Positions 14,077-23,104 of a stretch of DNA of 39,107 nt are shown here, in pieces. The notes under the pieces are model-generated. The model saw nothing but the letters and a program-made list of their open reading frames with translations. It did not search any database and was not told the DNA's origin. The DNA is from Bacilli bacterium (GTDB lineage: Bacteria > Bacillota_I > Bacilli_A > RF39 > UBA660), in the NCBI GenBank assembly GCA_022801735.1, contig JAAWSW010000004.1:1-39107 (forward strand), given 5' to 3'. Every line of letters starts with the position of its first letter. Position 1 is the first letter of the stretch. Made by a program: the position numbers and the translations under genes.

Positions 14077-14423
14077 TATTTGTGCTTGATATCCACAATA
14101 TCAGAAATTGGAATTAATTCATTATCAATAGTAATCAAATGATTAGCGTTTTTACCAATAATACGTTTAGTAACCACACCATTTTTTAAAGTTATTTCAA
14201 CATCTGCCTTATATACATATCTAGAAGAACTAAATATACCATTAATCTTTTGGTTTATGTTTTTTTCCACAGCATTATTGGCCAAGCGCCTATTAGACAA
14301 TTCATTATCTCCACCATTATTATCATTCAAAACTGGTTCTTTGCTAGAATAAAATACATTTTTATTATTACCAATCTCCTTACTTACTGGATTAGCAAAC
14401 ACTTTAGGTATTTTATTTCCCAT
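14076..14423 (-). CDS. Hypothetical protein, possible coat-linked
   Basis: A 115-residue protein I cannot name. The first half is low in complexity and rich in Asn, Lys and Ser (likely disordered). The second half (from about residue 62) forms a predicted all-beta unit: YVYKADVEITLKNGVVTKRI, then IGKNANHLITIDNELIPISD and IVDIKHK. This is the rhythm of a small Sm- or SH3-like barrel. There is no signal peptide and no cysteine. The start is the ATG at 14423 behind AGAGGTG; a GTG nine bases upstream is inside that ribosome site. It converges on cotZ and may belong to the sporulation group, but this rests on position only. Confidence 0.65.
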   Translation of the reverse strand: MGNKIPKVFANPVSKEIGNNKNVFYSSKEPVLNDNNGGDNELSNRRLANNAVEKNINQKINGIFSSSRYVYKADVEITLKNGVVTKRIIGKNANHLITIDNELIPISDIVDIKHK

Positions 14424-14460
14424 AACTCTCACCTCTCTAATTCAATTATATGTTTATAAT

Positions 14461-15342
14461 CTAATCATTTGCCAATAATTTATTTATTTTTATTCCCAAA
14501 TAATATCCCATCACAATATAAAATATATTTTTAAACAATAATATAGGATTACCAAATAATTCACTAACAAAATCCTTACCATCATATACCATTAAAAACA
14601 TAATAAATACAGAAGAAATCATAAAACCAATAATCGCAGAATAAGTAATTTCCTTATGATAACTAAGCAAAAAGGTAATGATTTTAGCCAATATAAATAT
14701 CCCTATAATTACGCCTGAAAAAAATACCAATCCAAAACACCAATAACTAGGGTTCAAAATATTTTCATAAAAAGATAACAACATTTCATAACACCCTAAA
14801 GACATAAAAATAGCAGTACCACTAATCCCAGGGACTATAGAAGAAAATGCTTCCAACAAACCAATAACAAAAAATATACAAATATTAGAAAACGACAAAG
14901 TAATATTAGTTCCACTATTGCCTGCCCCAATACCAAAACTTCCGGCCCCAAGTTTAGTTAAAAAGTAAGAAAATGTAAACGCAAAAATAAATACACCTAA
15001 ATACCTTAATCCAACACTATAACTTATTTTTTTATTTCGAAATTCCTTAACAATCTCAGGTAAACCGCTAAGAATTAAACCGACAAAAAGTAACATAGTC
15101 GTAAAATAAAACTCATCTAATAGCCACTTTACACCTTTACTAAATATACTAATACCAAAAAAAACGCCAATAACTAAACTAATAATAAACAAAAAATCAG
15201 ACCACTTCATATCTCGAATTTTAGAAATAATTCGTAACGCCCTTTCATACACCCCCATCGAAATAGCCAACATACTACCACTTACACCTGGAATAATTTT
15301 TCCAATACCAATTATAAATCCCTTTAAAATATTTTTTATCAT
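14461..15342 (-). CDS. DUF368 polyprenyl-phosphate transporter (PopT family)
   Basis: A 293-residue multipass membrane protein of the DUF368 family. Members were recently shown to return undecaprenyl phosphate from the outer to the inner face of the membrane for reuse in wall synthesis. The family signature GIGKIIPGVSGSMLAISMGVYE is seen at residues 11-32 and is echoed by SSIVPGISGTAIFMSLGCYE in the second half, giving the internal inverted duplication of two re-entrant loops. About eight membrane segments can be seen. The ribosome site before the ATG is poor. The gene follows trpS after a strong terminator, so its own promoter must lie in the 30 bp between, or some read-through occurs. Confidence 0.9.
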   Translation of the reverse strand: MIKNILKGFIIGIGKIIPGVSGSMLAISMGVYERALRIISKIRDMKWSDFLFIISLVIGVFFGISIFSKGVKWLLDEFYFTTMLLFVGLILSGLPEIVKEFRNKKISYSVGLRYLGVFIFAFTFSYFLTKLGAGSFGIGAGNSGTNITLSFSNICIFFVIGLLEAFSSIVPGISGTAIFMSLGCYEMLLSFYENILNPSYWCFGLVFFSGVIIGIFILAKIITFLLSYHKEITYSAIIGFMISSVFIMFLMVYDGKDFVSELFGNPILLFKNIFYIVMGYYLGIKINKLLAND

Positions 15343-15370
15343 ACTAAAACATATAACAAACCATACAAAA

Positions 15371-15411
15371 AAATGATTAAACTAATATAAATTAACATAG
15401 TTTAATCATTT
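15371..15411 (-). terminator. trpS terminator
   Basis: 14-bp arms AAATGATTAAACTA and TAGTTTAATCATTT with a 13-base loop, followed on the minus strand by a run of T. Confidence 0.9.
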
Positions 15412-15427
15412 CTAAATAAAATACATA

Positions 15428-16441
15428 TTATTTTTCATCAAAATAGTCAATTTTAATACTTTTTCTAACAGATGCCATAACCTCTTTAGCCTTAACACGA
15501 GCATCATTAGTACCTTCAAGTAAAATCTTATCCACAAGTTCAGGATGAGACTCATAATATGCCCTTTTTTCCTGAATCGGTTTTAAAAATTCCATCATAT
15601 TTCTAATAAGTTCTTTCTTACATGCTACACAACCACGTTCACCCTTTTTACACTCACTGCAAATATTATCTAAATTCTTACTACTAATAAGTTTATGATA
15701 ATAATAAACCATACAAACATCAGGATTAGCAGGATCATCTTTCTTAATCTTATCAGGATCTGTTACCGCTCCCATAATTTTTTTAGAAACAATATCCTCA
15801 TCGTCTGCAAGAAATATCCCATTTCCTAAACTTTTTCCCATCTTCTCATTACCATCTAACCCTTTTATTCTAGGAGTAGGTGATAATAAAGGTTCTGGTT
15901 CAATCAAAGTTTCCCCATAAATAGAATTAAACTTACGAACAATTTCACGGCATTGCTCAATTAATGGTAATTGATCTTCACCAACAGGAACTAACTGTCC
16001 ACTAAAGGCCGTAATATCGGCTGCCTGACTTACTGGATAACCCACAAATCCATATGTAACACTTTCACCATCATTCCCAAATAAAGCTTTCTTTTGGGCT
16101 ATTTCCGCTTTAACAGTTGGATTACGATACAATCTAGACATAGTAACTAGATTTGAATATATAACAGTAAGTTCAGCAATCTCTGGTATCATCGATTGTA
16201 CAAACAAATGCACTCTACTAGGGTCTATTCCAATAGACAGTAAATCAATAGTAATTTCACGGACATTCATTCTTACCTTATCAGGATTATCAAAATTATC
16301 AGTCAAAGCCTGAATATCTGCAACCTCCAAATAAAAATCATAATCATTTTGAAGTCGAAGCCAATTTTGAGCCGCTCCAAAATAATGCCCTAAATGTAAT
16401 TTCCCAGTAGGTCTAAGACCAGTCAAAATCGTCTTTTTCAT
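15428..16441 (-). CDS. trpS: Tryptophanyl-tRNA synthetase with cysteine cluster
   Basis: A class I synthetase that charges tRNA-Trp. The 337-residue protein has the HIGH-type motif LHLGHYFGA at residues 15-23 and the KMSKS-type motif EKMGKSLGN near residue 200. Near the C-terminal anticodon-binding part is a cysteine set: PDVC, then 17 residues, CSEC, six residues, CVAC. The C-x6-C-x2-C end matches the iron-sulfur binding motif of the Thermotoga TrpRS, so a 4Fe-4S cluster or a metal site is likely. The start is the ATG at 16441, since an ATG nine bases upstream overlaps the ribosome site GAGGAAGG. No tRNA-Trp gene is in the window and no T-box leader is seen (leader about 20 nt). Confidence 0.96.
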   Translation of the reverse strand: MKKTILTGLRPTGKLHLGHYFGAAQNWLRLQNDYDFYLEVADIQALTDNFDNPDKVRMNVREITIDLLSIGIDPSRVHLFVQSMIPEIAELTVIYSNLVTMSRLYRNPTVKAEIAQKKALFGNDGESVTYGFVGYPVSQAADITAFSGQLVPVGEDQLPLIEQCREIVRKFNSIYGETLIEPEPLLSPTPRIKGLDGNEKMGKSLGNGIFLADDEDIVSKKIMGAVTDPDKIKKDDPANPDVCMVYYYHKLISSKNLDNICSECKKGERGCVACKKELIRNMMEFLKPIQEKRAYYESHPELVDKILLEGTNDARVKAKEVMASVRKSIKIDYFDEK

Positions 16442-16465
16442 CAAAATCATCCTTCCTCATTTAAA

Positions 16466-16493
16466 ATTATAACACAATTATCATCACTTACAA
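16466..16493 (-). promoter_or_regulatory. trpS promoter
   Basis: Minus-strand TTGTAA (16488-16493), 16 bp, TATAAT (16466-16471). The short leader excludes a T-box riboswitch. Confidence 0.65.
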
Positions 16494-16509
16494 CTTTATA
16501 ATCAATTAT

Positions 16510-17793
16510 CTAATAAAAACCTCTAACATTTTTCTTTAAAATATAAAGATATAAGGCCACTAAAAATTCATCCGCAAACACAGGTAAAAATAAAAGCACA
16601 TCACGTATTTTATCATTACAAATTGCTTCATAAAAAAGTCTAACTACTTGTCTTAATTCAACCAGTCCCTTAAAATCTCCAGTCTTAACCTTCTCTGCCA
16701 CTATTTCTGGGCTTATAGAAATAGTTTTAGAAAGTTCAGTTAATAACCCTTTATTATACGTTCTAATATTATAAATAATATCAGAAGGAAAATTAAAACA
16801 TTCCCCAGCCTTTTCCACCAACCTATTAAAATGTTTATAAGAAACTTTATCTTTAATAATAGATTTAAATAAAGATGTAGATACAATTTTAGATAAGATT
16901 CCTTCAGGCGTACCATCTAAAATAGAATAAACTTTGTCCTCAAACAAAGAACCATACTTATTATAATTTGAAACCAAATTATTCTTCTTAAAAGTAAATA
17001 AATTACCATCTAACTTACCAAACACCTTCATTGCATCATTATATCCATAACGAAGTGCTTCACGAGACTTCTCCTTATCAAATACCAAAAATGATACAAT
17101 TTTATTACGTGGAGAAATCATAGTAACCGGCACATCTACCTTAGTAGGTCTTTTAAAACCAACAGCGCGTAAATCAACTGCAATAATTTCTTCTGCACCT
17201 AAACTAACGGCTAAATTAATAGGTAAATTATCATAATAACCTCCATCAATATATAAATCATCCCCTATTTTTTGTGGTTTAAATGCTGGGTAACAAGAAG
17301 CAGATGCCATTACATAATCCTTAACAGTATCAGCAGATAAATCCTTTTTAGTCATAAATAATGGCTCATTTTTAGATAAATTATAAGTTACTAATCCATA
17401 ATCAATATTAGAAGCAAAAAACTTTCTAGGATTATAGTACTTATCAAATAATAATCTTAATTTACTAACATCCATACCACCTTCGGTAATAAACGCTTTA
17501 ACATACAATTTATATATTGAAGTAAGTGCTGGATTATCACAAACAGGAAAAGAATTTTCATCATAAACTCTTGAAAACGAAATAGAACGCCAAAGTTTAA
17601 CTGCACTATAATAATCATTTTGAACTAGCAAAACACCATTTAATGCTCCCACCGAAGTTCCAGTTATAATATTAGGTTTTTTACCTAACTTTTTTAAAGC
17701 CTTATAAACTCCAATTTCATAAGCCCCCTTAGAGCCACCACCAGATAAAACTAACCCTAACTTTACCTTCCCATTTGCAACATATTTACTCAT
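16510..17793 (-). CDS. Patatin-like phospholipase
   Basis: A 427-residue protein whose first 280 residues are a patatin-type lipase. It has the oxyanion loop SGGGSKGAYEIG at 17-28, the nucleophile S47 in GTSVG (45-49) and the aspartate of the catalytic dyad in YIDGGYYDNLP. The enzyme would cleave acyl chains from phospholipids. The C-terminal 150 residues are helical and unassigned. No signal peptide is seen, so it is likely cytoplasmic, perhaps at the membrane. The start is the ATG at 17793 behind AAAGGGAGG, because the upstream in-frame ATG overlaps that site. It begins 21 bp after a membrane-anchored protein of unknown role, with which it is probably co-transcribed. Confidence 0.9.
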   Translation of the reverse strand: MSKYVANGKVKLGLVLSGGGSKGAYEIGVYKALKKLGKKPNIITGTSVGALNGVLLVQNDYYSAVKLWRSISFSRVYDENSFPVCDNPALTSIYKLYVKAFITEGGMDVSKLRLLFDKYYNPRKFFASNIDYGLVTYNLSKNEPLFMTKKDLSADTVKDYVMASASCYPAFKPQKIGDDLYIDGGYYDNLPINLAVSLGAEEIIAVDLRAVGFKRPTKVDVPVTMISPRNKIVSFLVFDKEKSREALRYGYNDAMKVFGKLDGNLFTFKKNNLVSNYNKYGSLFEDKVYSILDGTPEGILSKIVSTSLFKSIIKDKVSYKHFNRLVEKAGECFNFPSDIIYNIRTYNKGLLTELSKTISISPEIVAEKVKTGDFKGLVELRQVVRLFYEAICNDKIRDVLLFLPVFADEFLVALYLYILKKNVRGFY

Positions 17794-17813
17794 CGTCTGC
17801 CTCCCTTTATCCA

Positions 17814-19082
17814 TTACTTAATATAAACACCAAATAATAAATCATCATTAAACTCAAGTTCTGTGTTTTCTAAAACTTGTCTAACCCCTTTATCATGATA
17901 ATAATATATACTATTATTGTTTAAGAAATAAATGTAATCATCTAAATATATGACACTATTCATATCAGAAGTCGTAAATAAATACGTTATCATCTTTTTA
18001 TTTTGTACATCAGCACGATAAACATCAAATAAATTATCATTTTGTTTTTTATAAAAATAACAATATCCAACCTTGTTACCAAGACAATCTGCTTTAACAA
18101 AGCCATTTGGAACATTCGAGTGATATCTATCAAATTTCTTACCTGAAACCGCTTCGTTTAAAGTCATATTACCCCATTGACCATCGTAATACTTTAAGTT
18201 ATTTTTATCTGAAACCTTCTCCACAGTTTCATGTTTTAAATTAATTTTATATTGAGTTTCAGAATCCTTATCGAAGAAATAAATTTCATCATTTAAAGCC
18301 CCCTGAACAACAATATCGAATGATAAATCATCATAACTGCGTATTTTGCTAACTTTACCATTAATTATATTAACAACATAAAAGTTTTTAAAACTATATT
18401 GTTCATTATAATCAGCAACAATATAATATTTATCACTGAAAATCTTAACAGACTTTTTATAAACATCATTATCAAATAATTTTACATTAGATTGCTTATT
18501 ATTATATAAAGATAATCCCTTATAATTTTCTGCTGCTATATAATGATTTTCCACAATATTATCATCATATAAAGTTATAGTATTAGATAACTTATGCGAA
18601 GAAGCACTGTCATTATAATCATTAACATCATACCCATATTTTTTTAGCGACTTTACAAAACCAGACAAAACCTTTTTCTTATCATTAGATAAATCACGAT
18701 AAAACTTCATTTCCAATAATTCAGATTTATTCTTTTTATCTTGTAAATCTATACACATAATATCAGTAAGTATCTTATTCCCCTTAAAAACAGGCATAAT
18801 ACAATACATATTAGATATCTTCTCATATTTTATTGTATTTATAATTTTCTCTGCCTTATTATAATTTGTAGGTATTTGAAAATTCATTTTAAACTTTTCA
18901 TGAGACAGTTCAAAATAATAAGAATCTGAACCATATAAAGAGTTCGTTTTCAAAATTTCCTTCACCTTAAAATTCCCACTAGAATAACTAACCTCATGGC
19001 CCTTATCAAATAAATGAATAAAAAATTTAAGGCCAAAAAGTACAGCCAATAAAATAAGCAGAGTTTTAAACAAATACTTCAT
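17814..19082 (-). CDS. Membrane-anchored protein with beta-repeat domain, unknown
   Basis: A 422-residue protein with a single N-terminal membrane anchor (residues 4-22) and a large extracellular part. Residues 30-150 look like a small alpha/beta domain. From about residue 165 on there are repeated beta-strand units with the pattern YYIVADYN, YFFDKDSE, CYFYKKQNDNLFDVYR and YIYFLNNNSIYYY, as in a beta-propeller or DUF5050-like repeat. I do not recognise a named family, and no catalytic motif is seen. It is encoded directly upstream of the patatin-like lipase and may be part of the same envelope function. Confidence 0.75.
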   Translation of the reverse strand: MKYLFKTLLILLAVLFGLKFFIHLFDKGHEVSYSSGNFKVKEILKTNSLYGSDSYYFELSHEKFKMNFQIPTNYNKAEKIINTIKYEKISNMYCIMPVFKGNKILTDIMCIDLQDKKNKSELLEMKFYRDLSNDKKKVLSGFVKSLKKYGYDVNDYNDSASSHKLSNTITLYDDNIVENHYIAAENYKGLSLYNNKQSNVKLFDNDVYKKSVKIFSDKYYIVADYNEQYSFKNFYVVNIINGKVSKIRSYDDLSFDIVVQGALNDEIYFFDKDSETQYKINLKHETVEKVSDKNNLKYYDGQWGNMTLNEAVSGKKFDRYHSNVPNGFVKADCLGNKVGYCYFYKKQNDNLFDVYRADVQNKKMITYLFTTSDMNSVIYLDDYIYFLNNNSIYYYHDKGVRQVLENTELEFNDDLLFGVYIK

Positions 19083-19149
19083 AAAGCAAACCTCCTATAT
19101 TAATTATATATAATAAGTATCTTTTTTTCAAGAAAAAGCCCTATCAAAA

Positions 19150-19174
19150 AAGAATAAAGCAACTCTTTATTCTT
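19150..19174 (-). terminator. Terminator of the secA-PH unit
   Basis: Arms AAGAATAAAG and CTTTATTCTT around CAACT, overlapping the stop codon of the PH-domain gene, with TTTTT after it on the minus strand. Confidence 0.88.
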
Positions 19175-19670
19175 CTCCGTTTTCTGATATAGATTTAAGT
19201 TCATTATTTAATTTAATAACATCCTCATTAGGAACTCCATTTTCAAGTTCTCTTTTTTTCTGCATCATATATTTAGATAAAACTGTTTCCACTTCTTTTA
19301 ATGCACCGCGAGATAAATTAGATAAAATAACAGTTTCTTTAACAGTATCAATTATTGCTCTACCCCAAATAAGTCCCATTTTTATCGAAAAATCATTAAA
19401 CATATCAGGTGTTATTGTGTAATAGAAATGTCCAAAAACAAGTCTTTTTTGTGCAACAATTAAACGTTTATTAGTTATTACTAATACATGTGTACTAATC
19501 ATATCCCAAGCACTAACGCCCTTTTGTGCTGCAAAAGCATATAAAATTTCCTCATCATCATTTATATATCTTTCTGCAATTTTACAATGAGCCTTAAGGC
19601 GCCATACAACCGTTCCTGGATGTCTATTTATAAATTCACTAGCCTTTTGATATACTATATTTTTCATCAT
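19167..19670 (-). CDS. Bacterial PH-domain protein (YokE-like)
   Basis: A protein of about 167 residues. After an N-terminal helix it has a bacterial pleckstrin-homology-type beta domain: EEILYAFAAQK, HVLVITNKRLIVAQKRLVFG, FYYTITPDMFNDFSIKMGLI and WGRAIIDTVKETVILSNLS, then a helix. The ITNKRLI motif is characteristic of the YokE-like PH family. It has no signal peptide. Function is unknown; such domains often sit at the membrane or in protein complexes. Two ATGs (19670 and 19667) follow GTAGG, which lies in the last codons of secA, so translation is probably coupled to secA. Confidence 0.75.
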   Translation of the reverse strand: MMKNIVYQKASEFINRHPGTVVWRLKAHCKIAERYINDDEEILYAFAAQKGVSAWDMISTHVLVITNKRLIVAQKRLVFGHFYYTITPDMFNDFSIKMGLIWGRAIIDTVKETVILSNLSRGALKEVETVLSKYMMQKKRELENGVPNEDVIKLNNELKSISENGEE

Positions 19671-19675
19671 ATTAC

Positions 19676-22168
19676 CTACTTTCCACAACATTGCTTATAC
19701 TTTTTACCAGAGCCACATGGGCACTTATCATTACGACCAACCTTTTGAATTCTCTTTGGTTGTCTTTTTTTCAATTTATTAGGATCTTCCACTGCATTAC
19801 CTTTAATTACTTGTTCTCTTTCAGTATTTTGTCTTACTTCAGCATGTAATAAAAATCTAGTAACATCGGTATCAATAGTATCTAATAAATTATCAAACAT
19901 TTCGTAACCTTCAGCAGTATAAGCTCGAAGTGGATTTTCTTGTGCATAACCTCTAAGACCAATACCTTCACGTAATAAACTCATTTCATTAATATGATCC
20001 ATCCAGTGAGTATCTATTACTTTAAGTGTAACTGCCTTTTCAAATTCATCGCGAATTTCAGTAGGAATTTCAGAAGTTCTCTTATCGTATTCCTTAACAA
20101 CCTCATTATAAATAGTCTCAGTTAAATTATCAGCATCTAATTCCTCTAATTCTCTCACTTCAAGTGAATCTGATAATAAATTTTCATTAACTGATTCTAA
20201 AATTTCACTTACATCTAAACCAGTTAATGTCCCTTCTGGTCCCAGATGGTCCTTAACAGAAACCTCAATGTGGTCATAAAAACTCTTTAAAACATCATCG
20301 TGAATAGAATCACTATCTAAAATTTTATTACGTCTATCATAAATAATACCACGTTGATTATTTAAAACATCATCATATTCAAGTAAATTCTTACGTGTAT
20401 CAAAGTTATTACCCTCAACACGTTTTTGTGCAGATTCAATAGATCTAGATAAAGATTTACTTCTTATATTCATTTCTCCATCAAAACCAAGTCTTTGAAG
20501 CATTGCTTTCGCACTATCAGTCCCAAAACGAACCATAAGTTCATCTTCAAAAGAAACATAGAATTGAGTCATTCCAGGGTCACCTTGACGCCCAGAACGT
20601 CCTCTTAATTGGTTATCAATACGCCTAGATTCATGTCTTTCAGTTCCAAGAACACATAATCCACCAAGTTCCTTAACGCCTTCACCTAATTTAATATCTG
20701 TACCACGTCCAGCCATATTAGTTGCAATTGTAACTGCGCCCTTTTGACCTGCTTTTGCAATAATTTCAGCCTCACGTGCATTATTCTTCGCATTTAAAAC
20801 CTCATGAGGAATACGTTCCTTAGTAAGCATGCTACTAATAAGTTCACTATTTTCAACCGCAATTGTACCCACTAAAACAGGTTGACCAAGTTCATGTCTT
20901 CTTTTTATTTCTTTAACAATAGCCTTATATTTACCTGAAGATACAGCAAATATTAAATCTCCTAAATCCTCACGAATAACAGGTTTATTAGTAGGAATAG
21001 TAATTACATACATATTATAAATATCTCTAAATTCTTCTTCTTCTGTTTTTGCAGTTCCTGTCATACCAGCAAGTTTATTATACATTCTAAATAAATTTTG
21101 GAATGTAATAGTTGCTAAAGTCTTAGTTTCTTCATTAATCTGAACACCTTCTTTAGCCTCAATCGCTTGATGTAACCCTTCAGAAAAACTACGACCAGGC
21201 ATAAGTCTACCTGTAAATTGGTCAACAATCACAACTTGGCCATCTTGAACAACATAATCAAAATCACGTTTCATACTATAATTAGCCCTTAAAGCCTGAT
21301 TAATAAAATGAACTAAAGAAGTATGTTCAAGGTCATATAAATTTTTTAAATTAAAATAACTTTCAGCACTCTTCATTCCAGTAGCATCTAAAGATACTTG
21401 TTTAGTTTTTTCGTCATATATATATCCGTCATTTTCTTTTAAACCCTTAACAAATTTATCTGCCTGAATATATAAATTGGCAGATTTCATAGAACCACCA
21501 GAAATAATAAGTGGTGTTCTGGCCTCATCAATTAAAACAGAATCAACCTCATCTATAATAACAAAATTAAGCGGTCTTTGAACACGGTCCTCTGACTTAA
21601 CAACCATGTTATCACGTAAATAATCAAAACCTATTTCATTATTAGTTGAATACATGATATCGCAGTTATAAACATCTCTTTTTTCTTTAGCATTAAATTC
21701 ACGGTAATTAACACCAACAGTTAAACCTAAAAATTCATAGATTTGTCCCATCCATCCAGCATCACGTCCCGCTAAATATTCATTAACAGTTATGATGTGA
21801 ACACCATCACCAGTTAATGCATTTGCATACGCAGGTAAAACAGAAGTTAAAGTTTTTCCTTCACCAGTCTTCATTTCGGCAATATTACCATAATGAATAG
21901 CAAGACCGCCTATTAACTGTACATAAAATGGTTTTTGTTCTAAAACCCTCCATGCTGCCTCTCTAGCAACCGCAAAAGCCTCAACTAAAATATCCTCTAA
22001 AGTTTCACCATTTGCTAATCTTTCTTTAAATTCTTTTGTTTTATTTTTTAATTCATCATCAGATAATTTCCCCATTGACTCATCTAATGATTCTATTTCA
22101 TTTGCAATCGCTTTAAAACGTTCTAATTCTTTATATTCATGATCAAAAATTTTTTTCAAAAAACTCAT
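19676..22168 (-). CDS. secA: Protein translocase ATPase SecA
   Basis: SecA is the motor that pushes preproteins through the SecYEG channel. The 830-residue protein (from ATG 22168) shows Walker A MKTGEGKT at 99-106, the DEVD box in VIIDEVDSVLIDEARTPLI, the preprotein-binding region, NMAGRGTDIKLG and the second nucleotide fold with LRGRSGRQGDPG. The C-terminal zinc-binding tail is CPCGSGKKYKQCCGK. Length and domain order are normal for a single housekeeping SecA. The ATG six codons further upstream overlaps the AAAGGA ribosome site, so the internal one is preferred. hpf lies just upstream, a frequent neighbour of secA in Bacillota. Confidence 0.98.
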   Translation of the reverse strand: MSFLKKIFDHEYKELERFKAIANEIESLDESMGKLSDDELKNKTKEFKERLANGETLEDILVEAFAVAREAAWRVLEQKPFYVQLIGGLAIHYGNIAEMKTGEGKTLTSVLPAYANALTGDGVHIITVNEYLAGRDAGWMGQIYEFLGLTVGVNYREFNAKEKRDVYNCDIMYSTNNEIGFDYLRDNMVVKSEDRVQRPLNFVIIDEVDSVLIDEARTPLIISGGSMKSANLYIQADKFVKGLKENDGYIYDEKTKQVSLDATGMKSAESYFNLKNLYDLEHTSLVHFINQALRANYSMKRDFDYVVQDGQVVIVDQFTGRLMPGRSFSEGLHQAIEAKEGVQINEETKTLATITFQNLFRMYNKLAGMTGTAKTEEEEFRDIYNMYVITIPTNKPVIREDLGDLIFAVSSGKYKAIVKEIKRRHELGQPVLVGTIAVENSELISSMLTKERIPHEVLNAKNNAREAEIIAKAGQKGAVTIATNMAGRGTDIKLGEGVKELGGLCVLGTERHESRRIDNQLRGRSGRQGDPGMTQFYVSFEDELMVRFGTDSAKAMLQRLGFDGEMNIRSKSLSRSIESAQKRVEGNNFDTRKNLLEYDDVLNNQRGIIYDRRNKILDSDSIHDDVLKSFYDHIEVSVKDHLGPEGTLTGLDVSEILESVNENLLSDSLEVRELEELDADNLTETIYNEVVKEYDKRTSEIPTEIRDEFEKAVTLKVIDTHWMDHINEMSLLREGIGLRGYAQENPLRAYTAEGYEMFDNLLDTIDTDVTRFLLHAEVRQNTEREQVIKGNAVEDPNKLKKRQPKRIQKVGRNDKCPCGSGKKYKQCCGK

Positions 22169-22196
22169 ATCATCAGGTCCTTTCATATATAACTTA

Positions 22197-22225
22197 ATTT
22201 TACCAAAAAACCATTAAAATTAACA
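22197..22225 (-). promoter_or_regulatory. secA promoter
   Basis: Minus-strand TGTTAA (22220-22225), 17 bp, TAAAAT (22197-22202), between the hpf terminator and secA. Confidence 0.45.
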
Positions 22226-22240
22226 GTACTAGAAGAAAAA

Positions 22241-22256
22241 AAGACTTAAAAGTCTT
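22241..22256 (-). terminator. hpf terminator
   Basis: Arms AAGACTT and AAGTCTT with a two-base gap, overlapping the hpf stop, followed by TTTTTTC on the minus strand. Confidence 0.8.
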
Positions 22257-22788
22257 ATTTTTCTTTAATAATTCCGTAGTTACCATCTTTACGCATATAA
22301 ATAACTTCAACTTCACCATTTTTTGAATTTCTAAAAATAAAGAAAGAATGGTCAATCAAATTCATTTGTAAAATTGCTTCATCTTCACTCATTGGTTTTA
22401 GTTCTACTTCTTTACGCTTAACAATTTTAGTCTTATCTTTTTCTTCCTTAGGAATTTCAAAATCTAATACTAATTCAGCATATTTTTCCTTAGTTCCTTT
22501 TTTACTCATACGAGTTTTATTTTTTCTTATTTGTCTTTCTAATTTATCTAAAACAAGGTCAATAGCAGCAAATGGATCTTTATGACCCTCTTCAGCACGT
22601 AAAATCATCTTTTTAGCAGGAATTGTCACTTCTACAACTTGATTAACACCATCAGGTCTAATAACAACACTAGCCTCTAAATTTTCAGGTTTATCAAAAT
22701 ATTTATCAAGTTTACTAAGTTTGCTTTCGACATAAGATTTAATGTCACTTGTAACCTTAAATTTCTTTCCGTGTATTCTATATTCCAT
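22255..22788 (-). CDS. hpf: Ribosome hibernation promoting factor, long form
   Basis: A 177-residue long-form HPF, which joins two 70S ribosomes into inactive 100S dimers in stationary phase. The N-terminal domain (1-100) has the beta-alpha fold with YVESKLSKLDKYFDKPENLEA and DPFAAIDLVLDKLERQIRKNK. After a charged linker, the C-terminal dimerisation domain runs from VVKRKEVELKPMSEDEAILQ to GNYGIIKEK, including HSFFIFRNSKNGEVEVIYMR. It is preceded by AGGAGAG, and its promoter has an extended -10 box. It lies directly upstream of secA but has its own terminator. Confidence 0.96.
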   Translation of the reverse strand: MEYRIHGKKFKVTSDIKSYVESKLSKLDKYFDKPENLEASVVIRPDGVNQVVEVTIPAKKMILRAEEGHKDPFAAIDLVLDKLERQIRKNKTRMSKKGTKEKYAELVLDFEIPKEEKDKTKIVKRKEVELKPMSEDEAILQMNLIDHSFFIFRNSKNGEVEVIYMRKDGNYGIIKEK

Positions 22789-22808
22789 ATTATCACTCTC
22801 CTAACTAC

Positions 22809-22817
22809 ATTATACCA
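22809..22817 (-). promoter_or_regulatory. hpf promoter, extended -10
   Basis: TGGTATAAT on the minus strand without a good -35 box, about 20 nt before hpf. The TGn motif can replace a -35. Confidence 0.6.
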
Positions 22818-22882
22818 CATTAAAAACAAAAATAGTATGAAAAAGTATGTAATATTATGTGACTGTACACATAAAGAATAAA

Positions 22883-22909
22883 AAGACCACCTTATACTAA
22901 GGCAGTCTT
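22883..22909 (-). terminator. cold-shock gene terminator
   Basis: Minus-strand arms AAGACTGCCTTA and TAAGGTGGTCTT form 12 pairs including two G-U pairs around GTA, then TTTTT. It overlaps the stop codon at 22892. Confidence 0.88.
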
Positions 22910-23104
22910 AATTTCAACTACGTTTTTAGCCTGAAGTCCTTTGTCAGTTCTAACTAATTCGAACTCAACATATTGACCTTCCACTAGTGTTTTGTAGCCA
23001 TCTGTAAGTATTGATGAATAATGTACGAAAATATCTTCATGTTCATTATATTCGATGAAACCGAAGCCCTTTTCATTGTTAAACCATTTAACTTTACCTC
23101 TCAT
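22892..23104 (-). CDS. csp: Cold-shock domain protein (CspA family)
   Basis: A 70-residue single cold-shock domain that binds single-stranded RNA and DNA and acts as an RNA chaperone. RNP1 is KGFGFIEY at 12-19 and RNP2 is DIFVHY at 24-29, preceded by GKVKWFNNEKG. Length is normal. AAGGGAG lies before the ATG. A TATAGT box at 23143-23148 (minus strand) would give a leader of about 32 nt. A longer leader running into the structured 23160-23250 stretch is possible and would resemble other cold-shock mRNAs. Confidence 0.96.
   Translation of the reverse strand: MRGKVKWFNNEKGFGFIEYNEHEDIFVHYSSILTDGYKTLVEGQYVEFELVRTDKGLQAKNVVEIKTALV

Noticed and set aside
16442..16509. T-box or tryptophan riboswitch upstream of trpS
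   Set aside because: The gap to the predicted transcript start is only about 20-25 nt, and no T-box sequence or antiterminator is present.
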